Positions 9,371-18,598 of a stretch of 64,000 nt of DNA are shown piece after piece; the stretch's first letter is position 1; the number at the start of each line of letters is the position of its first letter. This stretch comes from an uncultured Porphyromonadaceae bacterium (GTDB taxonomy: Bacteria; Bacteroidota; Bacteroidia; Bacteroidales; Muribaculaceae). A program made the translations under genes and the position numbers. Below the pieces are notes generated by a model, which saw only the letters and a program-made list of their open reading frames with translations, ran no database searches and was not told the origin of the DNA. Location: assembly GCA_947177685.1 (NCBI GenBank), contig CAMWVE010000006.1, positions 37,318 to 101,317 on the forward strand, read 5' to 3'.

Positions 9371-9594
9371 ATCATAATTTTATAAACTTCGATGCAGGCA
9401 TCGGGACAAACCAATGCGCATGAGGCACAACCGATACAATTATCCGGCGCGATGACGCTGGCGTAGTGATAACCACGATTATTGACATCGTTTTTCTGTA
9501 ACTGCAGGCAGTCCGTAGGACACGCTACCACGCAGAGGTCGCAACCTTTACATCTTTCCTTATTTATGGTAACAGCACCTTTTGGCTTAGGCAT
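9367..9594 (-). CDS. 2-oxoacid:ferredoxin oxidoreductase, delta (4Fe-4S) subunit
   Basis: A 75-residue ferredoxin-like subunit with two 4Fe-4S motifs: C-K-G-C-D-L-C-V-V-A-C-P near residue 16 and C-I-G-C-A-S-C-A-L-V-C-P near residue 53. It passes electrons from the TPP centre to external ferredoxin. It is the first gene of the operon delta-alpha-beta-gamma and follows a Bacteroidota-type promoter at 9655-9685. Confidence 0.93.
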   Translation of the reverse strand: MPKPKGAVTINKERCKGCDLCVVACPTDCLQLQKNDVNNRGYHYASVIAPDNCIGCASCALVCPDACIEVYKIMI

Positions 9595-9654
9595 AACTGT
9601 GTTTTATTGGTTTAAGAAATTCAACCCGTTGTGGACAGGTTGTCAAAACTTGCA

Positions 9655-9685
9655 CAAAAATAATCATTTTTTTCGGTTGAAGCAA
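9655..9685 (-). promoter_or_regulatory. Promoter of the 2-oxoacid:ferredoxin oxidoreductase operon
   Basis: On the minus strand TATTTTTG (plus-strand 9655-9662) matches the Bacteroidota -7 element TAnnTTTG. A TTG at 9683-9685 lies 20 bases upstream as the -33 element. The delta-subunit ATG is about 60 bases downstream. Confidence 0.6.
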
Positions 9686-9868
9686 TTAATTTCACTACAT
9701 TAACGTATTGCACATTTACTTAATTATGAGCAAGCGCCTCCCGTGGCTTCATCAAAAGGAAAGAGGGTGAACAAAAACGCTGCAAATCTGACACCTCAAG
9801 TCAGCTTTGGAGGTGATTTATGACCACGTTCACCAGCCTTGACAAATATTGGGGAACGGGGTCTAAAA
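9686..9868. other. Intergenic stretch with a shared 17-base repeat
   Basis: The gap between the oxidoreductase operon and gldN (9595-9940) holds the promoter and terminator listed separately. The remainder has no gene. It includes TGGGGAACGGGGTCTAA at 9850-9866, which recurs exactly at 25735-25751. Confidence 0.5.
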
Positions 9869-9904
9869 GAGGGTGAGCCAAAATTTGCATTTTGACCCAC
9901 CCTC
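9869..9904 (-). terminator. Terminator of the type IX secretion operon
   Basis: A long hairpin: GAGGGTG with CACCCTC as the outer stem and CAAAAT with ATTTTG as the inner stem, separated by a 3-base internal loop on each side. On the minus strand it is followed by TTTT. It lies 37 bases after the gldN stop. Confidence 0.7.
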
Positions 9905-9940
9905 AATAACTAAATTTAATGTGATGATGGAAAAAGAGGT

Positions 9941-11080
9941 CTATTTTCTACGACGCACGGAACGGACGGCGTTGTTGCTTGAAGATGACTGTTTGGGCTT
10001 GGACTGCTTCACCTGCTTGGGTTTCTTGCTGCCGCGTGTTGTACGTTTGGTAGCAGGCTTGTCCTGTTTCTCTTCACTTACAGCCGAGCCATCGCCGTTT
10101 TCGTCGCGCGACGCAATGGTCACATCTTCGCCACGCTGTTCAGCCTCACGTTTTTCGCGTGCGGCAATGACTTCCTCGCGCGAGGGCACCCAGAGTTTGT
10201 CGTTGAATGTTTCCAGACGGTTCTGTATGCTGTCCTGCGCACGTTTCAGGTCGTCAGGATCGGGATAGATCTGCATCAGCGACTTGTTGCGCAGATTGCG
10301 TGTCTTGTAAATATCGCCTTTGTACATTGCCAGCTGAAAGAAGTCATCGTAGGTGTACTTGGCAAGGTTGTTGTCATCATCGGTGAATATAGACTGTTGC
10401 GCCAGATAGGGACGCAGGTTGTCAAGTTTTATCCAGAACATGGGGTAGCGGATTGCTTCGCCACCGAAATCACCGGCACGGTGAAGCACAGGGCATATAG
10501 CCTCGACAACGGGGCGCGCCTTGTTCTCACGGGTGTCGAATTCCCATCGTTCGAGGATGTAGTATGACAACACCTCGTTCGAGGGGACATCGCTCTCCTC
10601 AATGACGAACTTCGGATTTTTCTCGGTCGATCCCTTCGCATCGGAGTAAAGAATGTGGAAGCGGTCGAGCATATCCTTCACCTTGATTTTGTAGTCATCG
10701 GTGAATACTTCGCGTCCGTCGAGATACTCATAGGCGGTCACCTGATTGTTTGCGAGCAGACGCATGATTATGCGGAACAGATTCTCTTGTCCTTCAGCCG
10801 GTTCTTCGGGGAAATAGAGCGGAGCGTTCTTGACATCCTCCAGATCAAGCTGGCGATAGATGACACGCATCCACTGAAGGTCGGCGTCGTGGGTCGGTTC
10901 CTCCTCGTAGAATGACTGCATGCGTGGTGTCACCCCTGTTGACTTATCGGCACCGGGTCGTTCATTGCGGTCGCGTTTGCGAACCACTGATGACGACTGG
11001 GAGTCGTTCTGGGCATCTGCCGACACAACGGTTCCGGCTATAAGCACGGCTGAAAGTAGGAATTTTGATATAAGTTTCAT
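9941..11080 (-). CDS. gldN: Type IX secretion ring protein GldN/PorN
   Basis: Periplasmic protein that forms, with GldK, the ring under the outer membrane of the type IX secretion machine. The 379 residues begin with a signal peptide (L-L-S-A-V-L-I-A-G-T-V-V-S-A-D-A-Q). The core contains the GldN-type segment W-M-R-V-I-Y-R-Q-L-D-L and Y-Y-I-L-E-R-W-E-F-D. The last 80 residues are a Lys/Arg/Ser-rich low-complexity tail (T-T-R-G-S-K-K-P-K-Q, R-S-V-R-R-R-K). Last gene of the porT-porP-gldK-gldL-gldM-gldN operon, 15 bases after gldM. Confidence 0.93.
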   Translation of the reverse strand: MKLISKFLLSAVLIAGTVVSADAQNDSQSSSVVRKRDRNERPGADKSTGVTPRMQSFYEEEPTHDADLQWMRVIYRQLDLEDVKNAPLYFPEEPAEGQENLFRIIMRLLANNQVTAYEYLDGREVFTDDYKIKVKDMLDRFHILYSDAKGSTEKNPKFVIEESDVPSNEVLSYYILERWEFDTRENKARPVVEAICPVLHRAGDFGGEAIRYPMFWIKLDNLRPYLAQQSIFTDDDNNLAKYTYDDFFQLAMYKGDIYKTRNLRNKSLMQIYPDPDDLKRAQDSIQNRLETFNDKLWVPSREEVIAAREKREAEQRGEDVTIASRDENGDGSAVSEEKQDKPATKRTTRGSKKPKQVKQSKPKQSSSSNNAVRSVRRRK

Positions 11081-11095
11081 CCTTATATTGGTTTA

Positions 11096-12661
11096 TTAAT
11101 TTACAATTACTTCAAGAGGCGCAAGTTCGCGGGTTATGCCATCGGGACCAACCGCTTTTACGCGTGATATGTAGAACCGCTTTCCGCGTTGCAGACGGCG
11201 GAACGAGTCTTTCTGACGCTGCGAGAAGTTAGCACCGTCGCTGACTTCGGGGATGGCGTTGCCCATTGAATCGAAGAACACGGTTTCAAAACTGAGCACC
11301 TTGAACGAGATGTTGAGCAGGTCATCGTCAATGGCTGCCTCGATGCCGGGCGACTGCAACAGCAGGGTCTTGGCAATGGGCTTACCGCCTTTGTAACGGT
11401 CCGTGTTGCCTTTGGCATCTTTAAAAGGTATGTAGGGCGACGGATCGGGCAATTTGCGCACACGGAACTTGGTCGAAGCCACCTCTTGGCGTCTGCCATC
11501 GATTTCGGCGGTCACTGTCACAGTGGCTTCCTGACCTACCTTGGCAGGACGTGCCACCCAGTGGTCACCGCTGCGGGTGAGCGTGCCGTTGGTCATGGTG
11601 GCTGTCACGGAGCCGGGTGATACACCGGGAACGGATATACTCATGGGGTTGTCGATGCCGGCATAAAGCACGTTCATCATGGTTGCTGACACGGTTGCCG
11701 AGGGTTCGATAACGGTGTAGGATGATGTGAAATCCTGACGGGTTGTTGAACCGTCGCCACGGGGAACTTCTATATAACCGGTGTAGTCGAAGGTGCCGAC
11801 TGACGATGCGGGAGCCTCGAACAGACCGCGGTCGTTATCAAGTTTTTTTCCGTTGATGAACACGGTGGGTCGCTGGGTGGTGTCGACCGCAGCCATCACA
11901 ATGTTAGCCTGATATTTGCCACCACGCATGACCAGTCGGCTCTGCGGGATAACGAATGCGTTCAGTTCGTTTACGCGAACATCGTGAGCATCGACATTGT
12001 CGAGAATCGAAGTCAGCACCTCGCCCTCGGCATAACGTATGTCGCTCTGCAGTTTAGTGAGCAGTGTCACTGCTGCCACCACGGGTTTGTTGTCGAAGTT
12101 AAGCTCCTCCCATGAGGTTTCGCCAATCAGTCTGTCTTTGCGCAGGGGCTGTGTCGAAAGGGCTGCCTCGACGCTGTGGCGGCGCACTGAGTCAGGCATA
12201 AGCGAGGCTATGAAATTTCTATAATTATCAATGGCATGTCGCAACTTCTCCCCTCCCCCGTTTGTGGGCGAGAGCATGATGACAGAAGCTGCCTCAAGGT
12301 CGTCGCGGCTGCGTATGTTGTTTACATCGCCGTCAGCACCGTCAGCTTTCACCACAATTTCAGTCTTGAAGGAGTCGACAAGCGCGAAAATGTCGTCAGT
12401 TGCGCGGCGCACCTCAATCGCTTTTCTGTACCAAGCCTCACCCTTGTCAGGGTTCTGCTGACTGAAGTCGTGCAGTGTGGTAAGAATTGCCGAGTTACGC
12501 TGCTCCACATTGACATTTGAACGTGTCAGACCATCCTCCACCTGTGTGAAGCCGTCGAGAACGTCACTTGACACGTTGAGTGCAAGCATCGCCGTCAGTA
12601 CGATGTACATCAGGTTTATCATTTTCTGACGGGGCGTGAGGCGGGTGTTATTTGAACTCAT
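11096..12661 (-). CDS. gldM: Type IX secretion motor stator/shaft protein GldM/PorM
   Basis: Inner-membrane protein with one N-terminal transmembrane helix and a long periplasmic shaft that transmits proton-driven rotation from GldL to the GldK/N ring. The 521 residues start with T-P-R-Q-K-M-I-N-L-M-Y-I-V-L-T-A-M-L-A-L-N, the well conserved membrane segment. A helical region follows and then several beta-rich domains (D2-D4). The length is normal. It stands between gldL (56-base gap) and gldN (15-base gap). Confidence 0.96.
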   Translation of the reverse strand: MSSNNTRLTPRQKMINLMYIVLTAMLALNVSSDVLDGFTQVEDGLTRSNVNVEQRNSAILTTLHDFSQQNPDKGEAWYRKAIEVRRATDDIFALVDSFKTEIVVKADGADGDVNNIRSRDDLEAASVIMLSPTNGGGEKLRHAIDNYRNFIASLMPDSVRRHSVEAALSTQPLRKDRLIGETSWEELNFDNKPVVAAVTLLTKLQSDIRYAEGEVLTSILDNVDAHDVRVNELNAFVIPQSRLVMRGGKYQANIVMAAVDTTQRPTVFINGKKLDNDRGLFEAPASSVGTFDYTGYIEVPRGDGSTTRQDFTSSYTVIEPSATVSATMMNVLYAGIDNPMSISVPGVSPGSVTATMTNGTLTRSGDHWVARPAKVGQEATVTVTAEIDGRRQEVASTKFRVRKLPDPSPYIPFKDAKGNTDRYKGGKPIAKTLLLQSPGIEAAIDDDLLNISFKVLSFETVFFDSMGNAIPEVSDGANFSQRQKDSFRRLQRGKRFYISRVKAVGPDGITRELAPLEVIVN

Positions 12662-12717
12662 AATTTATTTCTCTGTGGGCAGATGTTTATATTTTCGGGC
12701 TAAGCCTTAATCAACAT

Positions 12718-13692
12718 TTAGCGTTTAGGTCCGTCGGTTGAGTCGGATGACTGCTGCGGAGCAGCGCCGGCGCCCATCATGGGGTTGTACATGTTGATGG
12801 TCATGGCTGTGATCATCTTCTCATAAACGGCGTTAAGCTGCTGCATGTAGCGTGCCATGCGCTCGGTTTCCTCGGCGTAGCGGGCTGACTGCACGGAGCT
12901 TTTCTCGTACATGTCGCGGATATCCTTGATGCCACGGTTTACACGGTCGATGGAGTCGAGCTGCGAAGAGATGCTCTTGAGCTGGATTTCATAGATGGTG
13001 TTCAGACCGCCGATGTTACGGCTGAGATTCTGCATTTCGTCAGCGTAGCCTGAAGCCGCTTTGGAGATTGTTTCGGAATTGTCGGTAATAGCCTTATAGC
13101 TGTTGAGCAGCACGTCGCTGACCTGATTGAGCTGATTGGTGGTCTCGCGCAGGTGTGTCATTTCCTGTGCTATGCCTGCCATCTGGTCAAGGTATTTCTG
13201 TGTTGCAGATGTAAGTTCAGCCATTCGTGAAAGCTGATCGCTTGCGGCAGCCATCTTGGCGATGCTCTCTGACAACGAACGTGTATCTTCCTCCGAGAGG
13301 TCGATGTTGTCAGGGACACCTGCCGATCGGCGTGCCTGTGCCTCAGTCACATGGCGATGACCGCCTGCGGCATGTCCTGAGCCACCGCCTGCAGCAATAC
13401 CGCCGGTGATGACACCTTCCTCCTCATCGGGATTGTCAAGCGCCGGGAACACATTCTCCCAGTTGTAGCTGCGGGGGGGACGGTCGAAAGCGGTGAGAAT
13501 GAACATGAGTACCTCGGTGCCCATACCAATCGACAGGAGGGTGTTGCCACCGGGGAGGTGCAGGATTTTGAACAGGGCACCCCAGATTACGATGGCGGCG
13601 CCGATGCTGTATGCGAAGTTGAAGAAACGCTGACCTTTGTCGCTTGAGATGAAGCGAGAAATGGCATTGCGGTATCCTTTAAATTTTCCCAT
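12718..13692 (-). CDS. gldL: Type IX secretion motor protein GldL/PorL
   Basis: Inner-membrane motor subunit. The 324 residues have two transmembrane helices near residues 22-42 and 50-68 (F-A-Y-S-I-G-A-A-I-V-I-W-G-A-L-F-K, then L-L-S-I-G-M-G-T-E-V-L-M-F-I-L-T-A-F). The Glu in the second helix (G-T-E-V) is in the position of the family's proton-relay glutamate. A Gly/His-rich linker (A-A-G-G-G-S-G-H-A-A-G-G) is followed by a long cytoplasmic coiled coil (residues 140-300). Confidence 0.95.
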   Translation of the reverse strand: MGKFKGYRNAISRFISSDKGQRFFNFAYSIGAAIVIWGALFKILHLPGGNTLLSIGMGTEVLMFILTAFDRPPRSYNWENVFPALDNPDEEEGVITGGIAAGGGSGHAAGGHRHVTEAQARRSAGVPDNIDLSEEDTRSLSESIAKMAAASDQLSRMAELTSATQKYLDQMAGIAQEMTHLRETTNQLNQVSDVLLNSYKAITDNSETISKAASGYADEMQNLSRNIGGLNTIYEIQLKSISSQLDSIDRVNRGIKDIRDMYEKSSVQSARYAEETERMARYMQQLNAVYEKMITAMTINMYNPMMGAGAAPQQSSDSTDGPKR

Positions 13693-13731
13693 TATTCAGT
13701 AATTTGAGCAATTAGTAACTGTGACGGTGAA

Positions 13732-15183
13732 TTATTTGCCGGCTTTCTGACCTTTTGCAAATCCTATTTGCGAGCGTACGCAACGGAAGCCTATGTAGCT
13801 GCGCTGTTCGTTCTGGTATTCCCACATGCGGAGGTCCGAGCGGATGTTGTGAGCCACATCCTTCCATGAACCGCCACGGACAATCTTGCGGCGCATCTTG
13901 TAGGGGTCCTCCTCGGCTGCGTTGTAACGATATTCCGGATTCATGTCAGAGGTGAGGCGATCGAGGCTTTCGGTGAAAGCGGTAGATGTCCACTCGCTGA
14001 CGTTACCAGCCATGTCATACAGACCGAAGTCGTTGGGGGCGTATGTGCCGACACGCGAGGTGATCAGATGTCCGTCCTTGACGTAGTTACCGTCATTGGG
14101 CTTGAAGTTGGCATAGAAACAGCCTTTGTCATCGCTGAGCGCGAGGTCGCCTTCCCACGGATACATATTTTCATTGACACCGGCACGGGCTGCAAACTCC
14201 CATTCAGCCTCGGTGGGCAGACGGTACGGCTCTACATAGACGCCCTCACGACCGAGCGAGCGGCGGAGATAGTCGGTGCGCCAGTTGGCGAATGCGTTAG
14301 CCTGCTCCCAGCTCACACCAACAACGGGATAATCATTGTAACCTCCGTGTGAGAAGTAGAGTCGCACATAAGGCTCGTTGTAGGCATTCTCGAAGTCGTT
14401 GATCCACGCTGTGGTATCGGGATACACATTAACTATATAAGTGTTGACAAAATCGTAGTCGCCGGTAAGTCCGCGTGTGATTGTCTGACGGATGATTTCA
14501 CCCTCATCGTTAATGAAGGCAGTGTCTTTTGAAATCATGGGTATGTCGGTGGGCACCGGTTTGTCAGTGTTATACTCGCGGCGTTTGGGGTTCAGACGAT
14601 ATTTGCGTTTAGCGGCGTCAGTGTGGTTGTAGACTTCGTAGCGGTAGTTAAGCTGCTCGGGGTCAAGTTCGCGTGCGCCGGTGATGGGGTTGGTGCGATA
14701 GAGACTTTCAATGGCACGCGCCTCATCTTCGTTAGGATTGCGCCAAGGAATTGGCTTGTTCCAGTTCAGATGAGGTGTCACGGGGTTACCCTCGCGGTCC
14801 TCTTCAATCTTGTATTCCTCGTTACCGCCGTAAGCGGGATCGGCAAGACGTTCGCGGATGATGGAGTCACGCACCCAGAACACAAACTGTTTGTACTTTG
14901 AGTTGGTGATTTCAGTCTCGTCCATCCAGAATGCGTCAACTGACATGCCACGGGGATTGGCAGCCAGATTCCAGACGCTGTCAGCCTTCTGGGGACCGGT
15001 CTGCATGGAACCGCGCGATACCAGAACCATGCCGTAAGGGGTGGGTTCCGACCATGAGGATGCACCGACACCGGTCACTTCGCCACCGGCTGAGCTGTGA
15101 CCTCCGGATGCGCAGGAAACGGCAGCAAGCCCTAAGGCGAGTGACAATGGTAAAAGATATAATGATTTTTTCTTCATAATCAC
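13732..15183 (-). CDS. gldK: Type IX secretion lipoprotein GldK/PorK
   Basis: Outer-membrane lipoprotein of the GldK/N ring. The 483 residues start with a lipoprotein signal (L-A-A-V-S-C, Cys at residue 24), followed by a formylglycine-generating-enzyme-like fold: G-S-M-Q-T-G, F-W-M-D-E-T-E-I-T-N, Y-R-L-P-T-E-A-E-W-E-F-A-A-R, G-N-V-S-E-W and V-R-G-G-S-W. This fold is structural in GldK, not catalytic. The first ATG at 15183 overlaps the porP stop (15180) by 4 bases; a second in-frame ATG at 15177 (M-K-K-K-S) could be the true start. Confidence 0.95.
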   Translation of the reverse strand: MIMKKKSLYLLPLSLALGLAAVSCASGGHSSAGGEVTGVGASSWSEPTPYGMVLVSRGSMQTGPQKADSVWNLAANPRGMSVDAFWMDETEITNSKYKQFVFWVRDSIIRERLADPAYGGNEEYKIEEDREGNPVTPHLNWNKPIPWRNPNEDEARAIESLYRTNPITGARELDPEQLNYRYEVYNHTDAAKRKYRLNPKRREYNTDKPVPTDIPMISKDTAFINDEGEIIRQTITRGLTGDYDFVNTYIVNVYPDTTAWINDFENAYNEPYVRLYFSHGGYNDYPVVGVSWEQANAFANWRTDYLRRSLGREGVYVEPYRLPTEAEWEFAARAGVNENMYPWEGDLALSDDKGCFYANFKPNDGNYVKDGHLITSRVGTYAPNDFGLYDMAGNVSEWTSTAFTESLDRLTSDMNPEYRYNAAEEDPYKMRRKIVRGGSWKDVAHNIRSDLRMWEYQNEQRSYIGFRCVRSQIGFAKGQKAGK

Positions 15184-16184
15184 ATTATTCTTATGCTCTT
15201 GTGTTTGTTTTTGTTCTTTTCAGAGAGATCTAATTTCAGTGAGTAGCCGAGGAAAATCTCATGGCTACCTGAGGATGCCTTGGATATGTCGCTGACCGGA
15301 TAATCGTAGCTGTATCCGAGGTAGAAGTTCTTGAATTCAGCACCGATGGTGGCTGAAATCGCATCGTTGTAGCGATACCCTACTCCGGCTGAAAGGAACT
15401 TGTTGTAACGTATCCTTCCGTTGATTTCACCGGTGGTGAACGTAAAGTCAGACTTCACCATGAAGGTGGGTATCACTTCAAATAACGTATTTTTTATCGG
15501 AATATTGCATCCGCCCATAAAATAAACGGTTCTTCCGGCTTTAAATTCATAATTCCGCTCGTTGGTGCCCTCACCGCTTTCGGCGTTGAAGGTGATGGTG
15601 GGGTTGTTCAGATGGCGTCCGGAGATGCCGAGCCAGAAAAGTTTGTGGGTGTAGTACACGCCAAGACCCAGATCCACCGTGGTGCCGTTGAGATCCTGTG
15701 TGGGAATGGCATCATCGCCGCTTTCGTGGTAGTCGTCATCATCGGGGATGAATACCTCGGAACCACGGAACGATTCGTTGATGAAACCGACTTCGGCACC
15801 CACCGAGAAGATTCCTTTGAACAGCTTGAACTTATAGGAAATCTGTGCGTCGAGGTTAAGGTTTTTGTAAAGACCCATGCTCTCCTGCTGGAGAACCAGA
15901 CCGGTGCCCAGACGCTTGTTCATGAGCTTGAACGGCATGTCGCCGGTGGCAATGAATGTTTTGGGCGCGTTGTCAATCCCCATCCATTGCAGGCGGGCTC
16001 CTCCGCGGATGCGGATATTGTCGGTGTCGCCGGTGGCTCCCGCATTATAATATGTAGGCACTGCCCAATACTGCGAGAATTGCGCGTCGACCTGTCCACG
16101 GGCTTCAAAAGCAGTGAAGCTGCCGAGCACAAGTGTCAGCAGCAAAGACAGATAATATTTCAAAAATGACTTTTTCATCAGCAT
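15180..16184 (-). CDS. porP: PorP/SprF-family type IX secretion outer-membrane protein
   Basis: Beta-barrel protein of the PorP/SprF family. The 334 residues have a signal peptide (S-L-L-L-T-L-V-L-G-S-F-T-A-F-E-A-R-G-Q) and then D-A-Q-F-S-Q-Y-W-A-V-P-T-Y-Y-N-A-G-A-T-G, the family opening. The end (F-Y-L-G-Y-S-Y-D-Y, I-F-L-G-Y-S) is also typical. In Porphyromonas gingivalis porP heads the porPKLMN operon, and the same order is seen here with porT added in front. Start ambiguous between ATG 16184 and 16178. Confidence 0.93.
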   Translation of the reverse strand: MLMKKSFLKYYLSLLLTLVLGSFTAFEARGQVDAQFSQYWAVPTYYNAGATGDTDNIRIRGGARLQWMGIDNAPKTFIATGDMPFKLMNKRLGTGLVLQQESMGLYKNLNLDAQISYKFKLFKGIFSVGAEVGFINESFRGSEVFIPDDDDYHESGDDAIPTQDLNGTTVDLGLGVYYTHKLFWLGISGRHLNNPTITFNAESGEGTNERNYEFKAGRTVYFMGGCNIPIKNTLFEVIPTFMVKSDFTFTTGEINGRIRYNKFLSAGVGYRYNDAISATIGAEFKNFYLGYSYDYPVSDISKASSGSHEIFLGYSLKLDLSEKNKNKHKSIRIM

Positions 16185-16910
16185 TTACTCGAAATAGAAC
16201 GTAAGCACCACCATGGACGACGTGGCTTTTTTCAAGGATTGTGTGAACTTGAGTTTCGTGGGGTCGTCGACAAGATCGGGACGGTCGTGACAGATGACAT
16301 CCGTCAGACCGAAACAGAACTTCAGTTCGGGGATAAGCTTGAAATAGGGCAGATAGAAGTCGCATCCCAGTCCGATGGTCAGATAGAAATCGGTGGGATT
16401 GAGTTTCAAAATTTCATTGCGTTTTTTTGTCACGTCGAACGCCGGCATCACTCCACCAACAATGTAAGGGCGGGCGTTGCGATAGCGCATGGCTGAATAT
16501 TTCAGGTCGAATGGCATGACCACGAAGGCGGTCTTGATGTTCTGCTTTTCGGTGTTGTCGCCTGAGGTGTTCACCATCTGCACCAGTCGGTTGCCGAAAT
16601 ACATGCCGGGGGTGAAGCGGAGATTGAAATAGCTGTTGAGGCGGAAGTCAAACACACCGTTGACACAGAATCCGGGCGAGAAATCGGGCTGGTCCATGAA
16701 CCACGTCTCGCCATCCTCGGTCACATAGCCGTTGTGGGTGAACTGCAGGTCCTGCACATGCAACCCTACGCCGAATCCCAGATGCCATTTGCGGAGATCG
16801 GCATACGGGCGGTTCATCAGCTTGTCATTGAGCTGTTGAGCATCAGCCGCTACGCCAGTCATGGCAAGCATCAGCAGAAACGTGACTATTTTGGCATTTA
16901 AATTTTTCAT
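16185..16910 (-). CDS. porT: PorT-family beta-barrel protein
   Basis: The 241 residues show a signal peptide (F-L-L-M-L-A-M-T-G-V-A-A-D-A-Q), N-R-P-Y-A-D-L-R-K-W-H-L-G-F-G-V-G-L-H-V and beta-strand-rich repeats ending in T-F-Y-F-E, an aromatic-terminated outer-membrane barrel. It matches the PorT family needed for type IX secretion. It lies directly before porP with no gap, making it the first gene of the six-gene operon. In P. gingivalis porT is elsewhere, so the head position here is notable. Confidence 0.87.
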   Translation of the reverse strand: MKNLNAKIVTFLLMLAMTGVAADAQQLNDKLMNRPYADLRKWHLGFGVGLHVQDLQFTHNGYVTEDGETWFMDQPDFSPGFCVNGVFDFRLNSYFNLRFTPGMYFGNRLVQMVNTSGDNTEKQNIKTAFVVMPFDLKYSAMRYRNARPYIVGGVMPAFDVTKKRNEILKLNPTDFYLTIGLGCDFYLPYFKLIPELKFCFGLTDVICHDRPDLVDDPTKLKFTQSLKKATSSMVVLTFYFE

Positions 16911-16940
16911 TATAGATATAACGTGCCAAACGGCGTTATA

Positions 16941-16971
16941 TTGTGTATGTGGGAAAATATTCCTAACTTTG
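16941..16971 (+). promoter_or_regulatory. Promoter of the lipid kinase gene
   Basis: TAACTTTG at 16964-16971 with TTG at 16941-16943, 20 bases apart. The downstream ATG at 16996 is 24 bases after the -7 element, which rules out longer upstream starts for that gene. Confidence 0.65.
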
Positions 16972-16995
16972 TCACACCATCATGAAACGGATGAT

Positions 16996-17955
16996 ATGAA
17001 AAAACTGATGCTCATAATAAACCCCATTGCGGGCACCGGCGACAAAAGCCGTATCGCGTCAATGACGGAGTCGATTCTGGCAGCGGCGGGAATGGAGATA
17101 GAAACTCGCATGACCACAGGCAAAGGCGATGCCACCCTGTTTGCATCTGACGCCGTTGCGGAAGGATATGACGGAGTGATAACGGCAGGAGGTGACGGCA
17201 CGGTAAACGAAACGGCAATAGCGCTGTGCGACACACAGGTTCCGCTCGGGATAATTCCCTGTGGGTCAGGCAACGGACTGGCACGTCACTTCGGAATTCA
17301 GGTGGACCCTGAAACGGCTATCAACATCATTGCACAAAACAACGTAAAGGAGATTGACTACGGAGTGGTCAACGGCAACCGCTTTTTCTGTACCTGCGGC
17401 GTAGGGTTTGATGCAGCCGTCAGCGACAGATTCGCCCGTCAGAACCATCGCGGCATGCTGATGTATCTGAAAAGCGCCGTGGAGGCTTATGTGAAATTCA
17501 AACCTACGGACTACATCATCAAGGCTGACGGCAAAGTGCTGACCGAGCGTGCGTTCTTGGTGGCATGCTGCAACACCACACAATATGGCAACAATGCCTA
17601 CATAGCTCCGAAAGCCGACATCACCGACGGGCTGCTCGACGTAACCATAATGCACGGAGGCAACCTGCTGGAAAATGCGATCGCCGGCATAGACCTGATG
17701 TCAGGGCAGCTCAACCACAACGTAAACATCGACACCTTAAAGGCATCGGAAATAACCATAACACGCAAGAGCGCCGGACCTGCCCATATCGACGGAGAAC
17801 CTATGGAACTCCCGGAGGAACTGAATGTCACCTGCCGCCATAAAGGGCTGAAAGTGTTCACTCCCCTTTTCATAGAGCCGGTGACACCATTTGTCACTCC
17901 GCTGATGAGCCGGTGGGAAGAATTTGTCACCACCGTAAACCATTTGCTTCACTGA
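16996..17955 (+). CDS. Diacylglycerol/sphingosine kinase family lipid kinase
   Basis: Cytoplasmic lipid kinase of the DAGK catalytic family (YegS/BmrU-like), 319 residues from ATG 16996. Motifs: I-I-N-P-I-A-G-T-G at residue 6, the glycine-rich nucleotide motif T-A-G-G-D-G-T-V-N-E near residue 60, and I-P-C-G-S-G-N-G-L-A-R. The C-terminal beta-sandwich domain has H-I-D-G-E-P. In Bacteroidota these enzymes may act on diacylglycerol or sphingoid bases; the sequence does not decide. The frame is open further upstream but without an ATG, and the promoter position supports 16996. Confidence 0.9.
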   Translation: MKKLMLIINPIAGTGDKSRIASMTESILAAAGMEIETRMTTGKGDATLFASDAVAEGYDGVITAGGDGTVNETAIALCDTQVPLGIIPCGSGNGLARHFGIQVDPETAINIIAQNNVKEIDYGVVNGNRFFCTCGVGFDAAVSDRFARQNHRGMLMYLKSAVEAYVKFKPTDYIIKADGKVLTERAFLVACCNTTQYGNNAYIAPKADITDGLLDVTIMHGGNLLENAIAGIDLMSGQLNHNVNIDTLKASEITITRKSAGPAHIDGEPMELPEELNVTCRHKGLKVFTPLFIEPVTPFVTPLMSRWEEFVTTVNHLLH

Positions 17956-17982
17956 GGCGTTTGTTAAAAAAACGCAACACTT

Positions 17983-18534
17983 ATGTTCATCGCATCAGAA
18001 AAAAGAAAACAGAACATCGCCGAATATCTGCTCTACATGTGGCAGATTGAAGATTTGATACGCGCAAACAATCTGGACCTCGACCGCCTCGAGGCTAACG
18101 TAATCAGCAAATTCAACCTTCAGCCGGAGCAGCACAAGCAGCTCCATGAATGGTATGAAAGCCTCATTGACATGATGCGTCGCGAGGGCGTGGCTGAAAA
18201 AGGTCATCTGCAAATCAACAAGAACACCCTGTCGCAACTGGTCGACCTCCATCAGGAGCTTCTCAAAGACCCCAAGCACCCCGAATACTCGGCTGAATTC
18301 TATAAGACACTCCCCTACATTGTTGAACTGCGCGCCAAAGCTGCAGAAAACGCAGTGGGCGAGATAGAAACCTGCTTCACAGCGCTTTACGGCTACCTTA
18401 TGCTCCGTATAGCCGGCAAGGAAATCAGTCAGGAGACTGACAAAGCCATGAAACAGATATCGAAATTCGTGGCTATGCTCGCGCACTACTACAACCTCAA
18501 GCAGGAAGAGGAAGAAAACGTTATCAACTCCTGA
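17983..18534 (+). CDS. DUF4924 family protein
   Basis: A 183-residue all-helical cytoplasmic protein of the Bacteroidota-restricted DUF4924 family, starting M-F-I-A-S-E-K-R-K-Q-N-I-A-E-Y-L-L-Y-M-W. Function unknown. It lies 27 bases after the lipid kinase gene in the same direction and is probably in the same operon. Confidence 0.82.
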   Translation: MFIASEKRKQNIAEYLLYMWQIEDLIRANNLDLDRLEANVISKFNLQPEQHKQLHEWYESLIDMMRREGVAEKGHLQINKNTLSQLVDLHQELLKDPKHPEYSAEFYKTLPYIVELRAKAAENAVGEIETCFTALYGYLMLRIAGKEISQETDKAMKQISKFVAMLAHYYNLKQEEEENVINS

Positions 18535-18598
18535 TTTAAACCTTCGCAGCCGCGAACTGTCAAATTCAAGTATCCACCCACCTTATAATTAAGTGATT

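Noticed and set aside
13732..15183. gldK as an active formylglycine-generating enzyme
   Set aside because: The fold is shared, but the gene sits between porP and gldL and has a lipobox, which identifies the T9SS ring lipoprotein.
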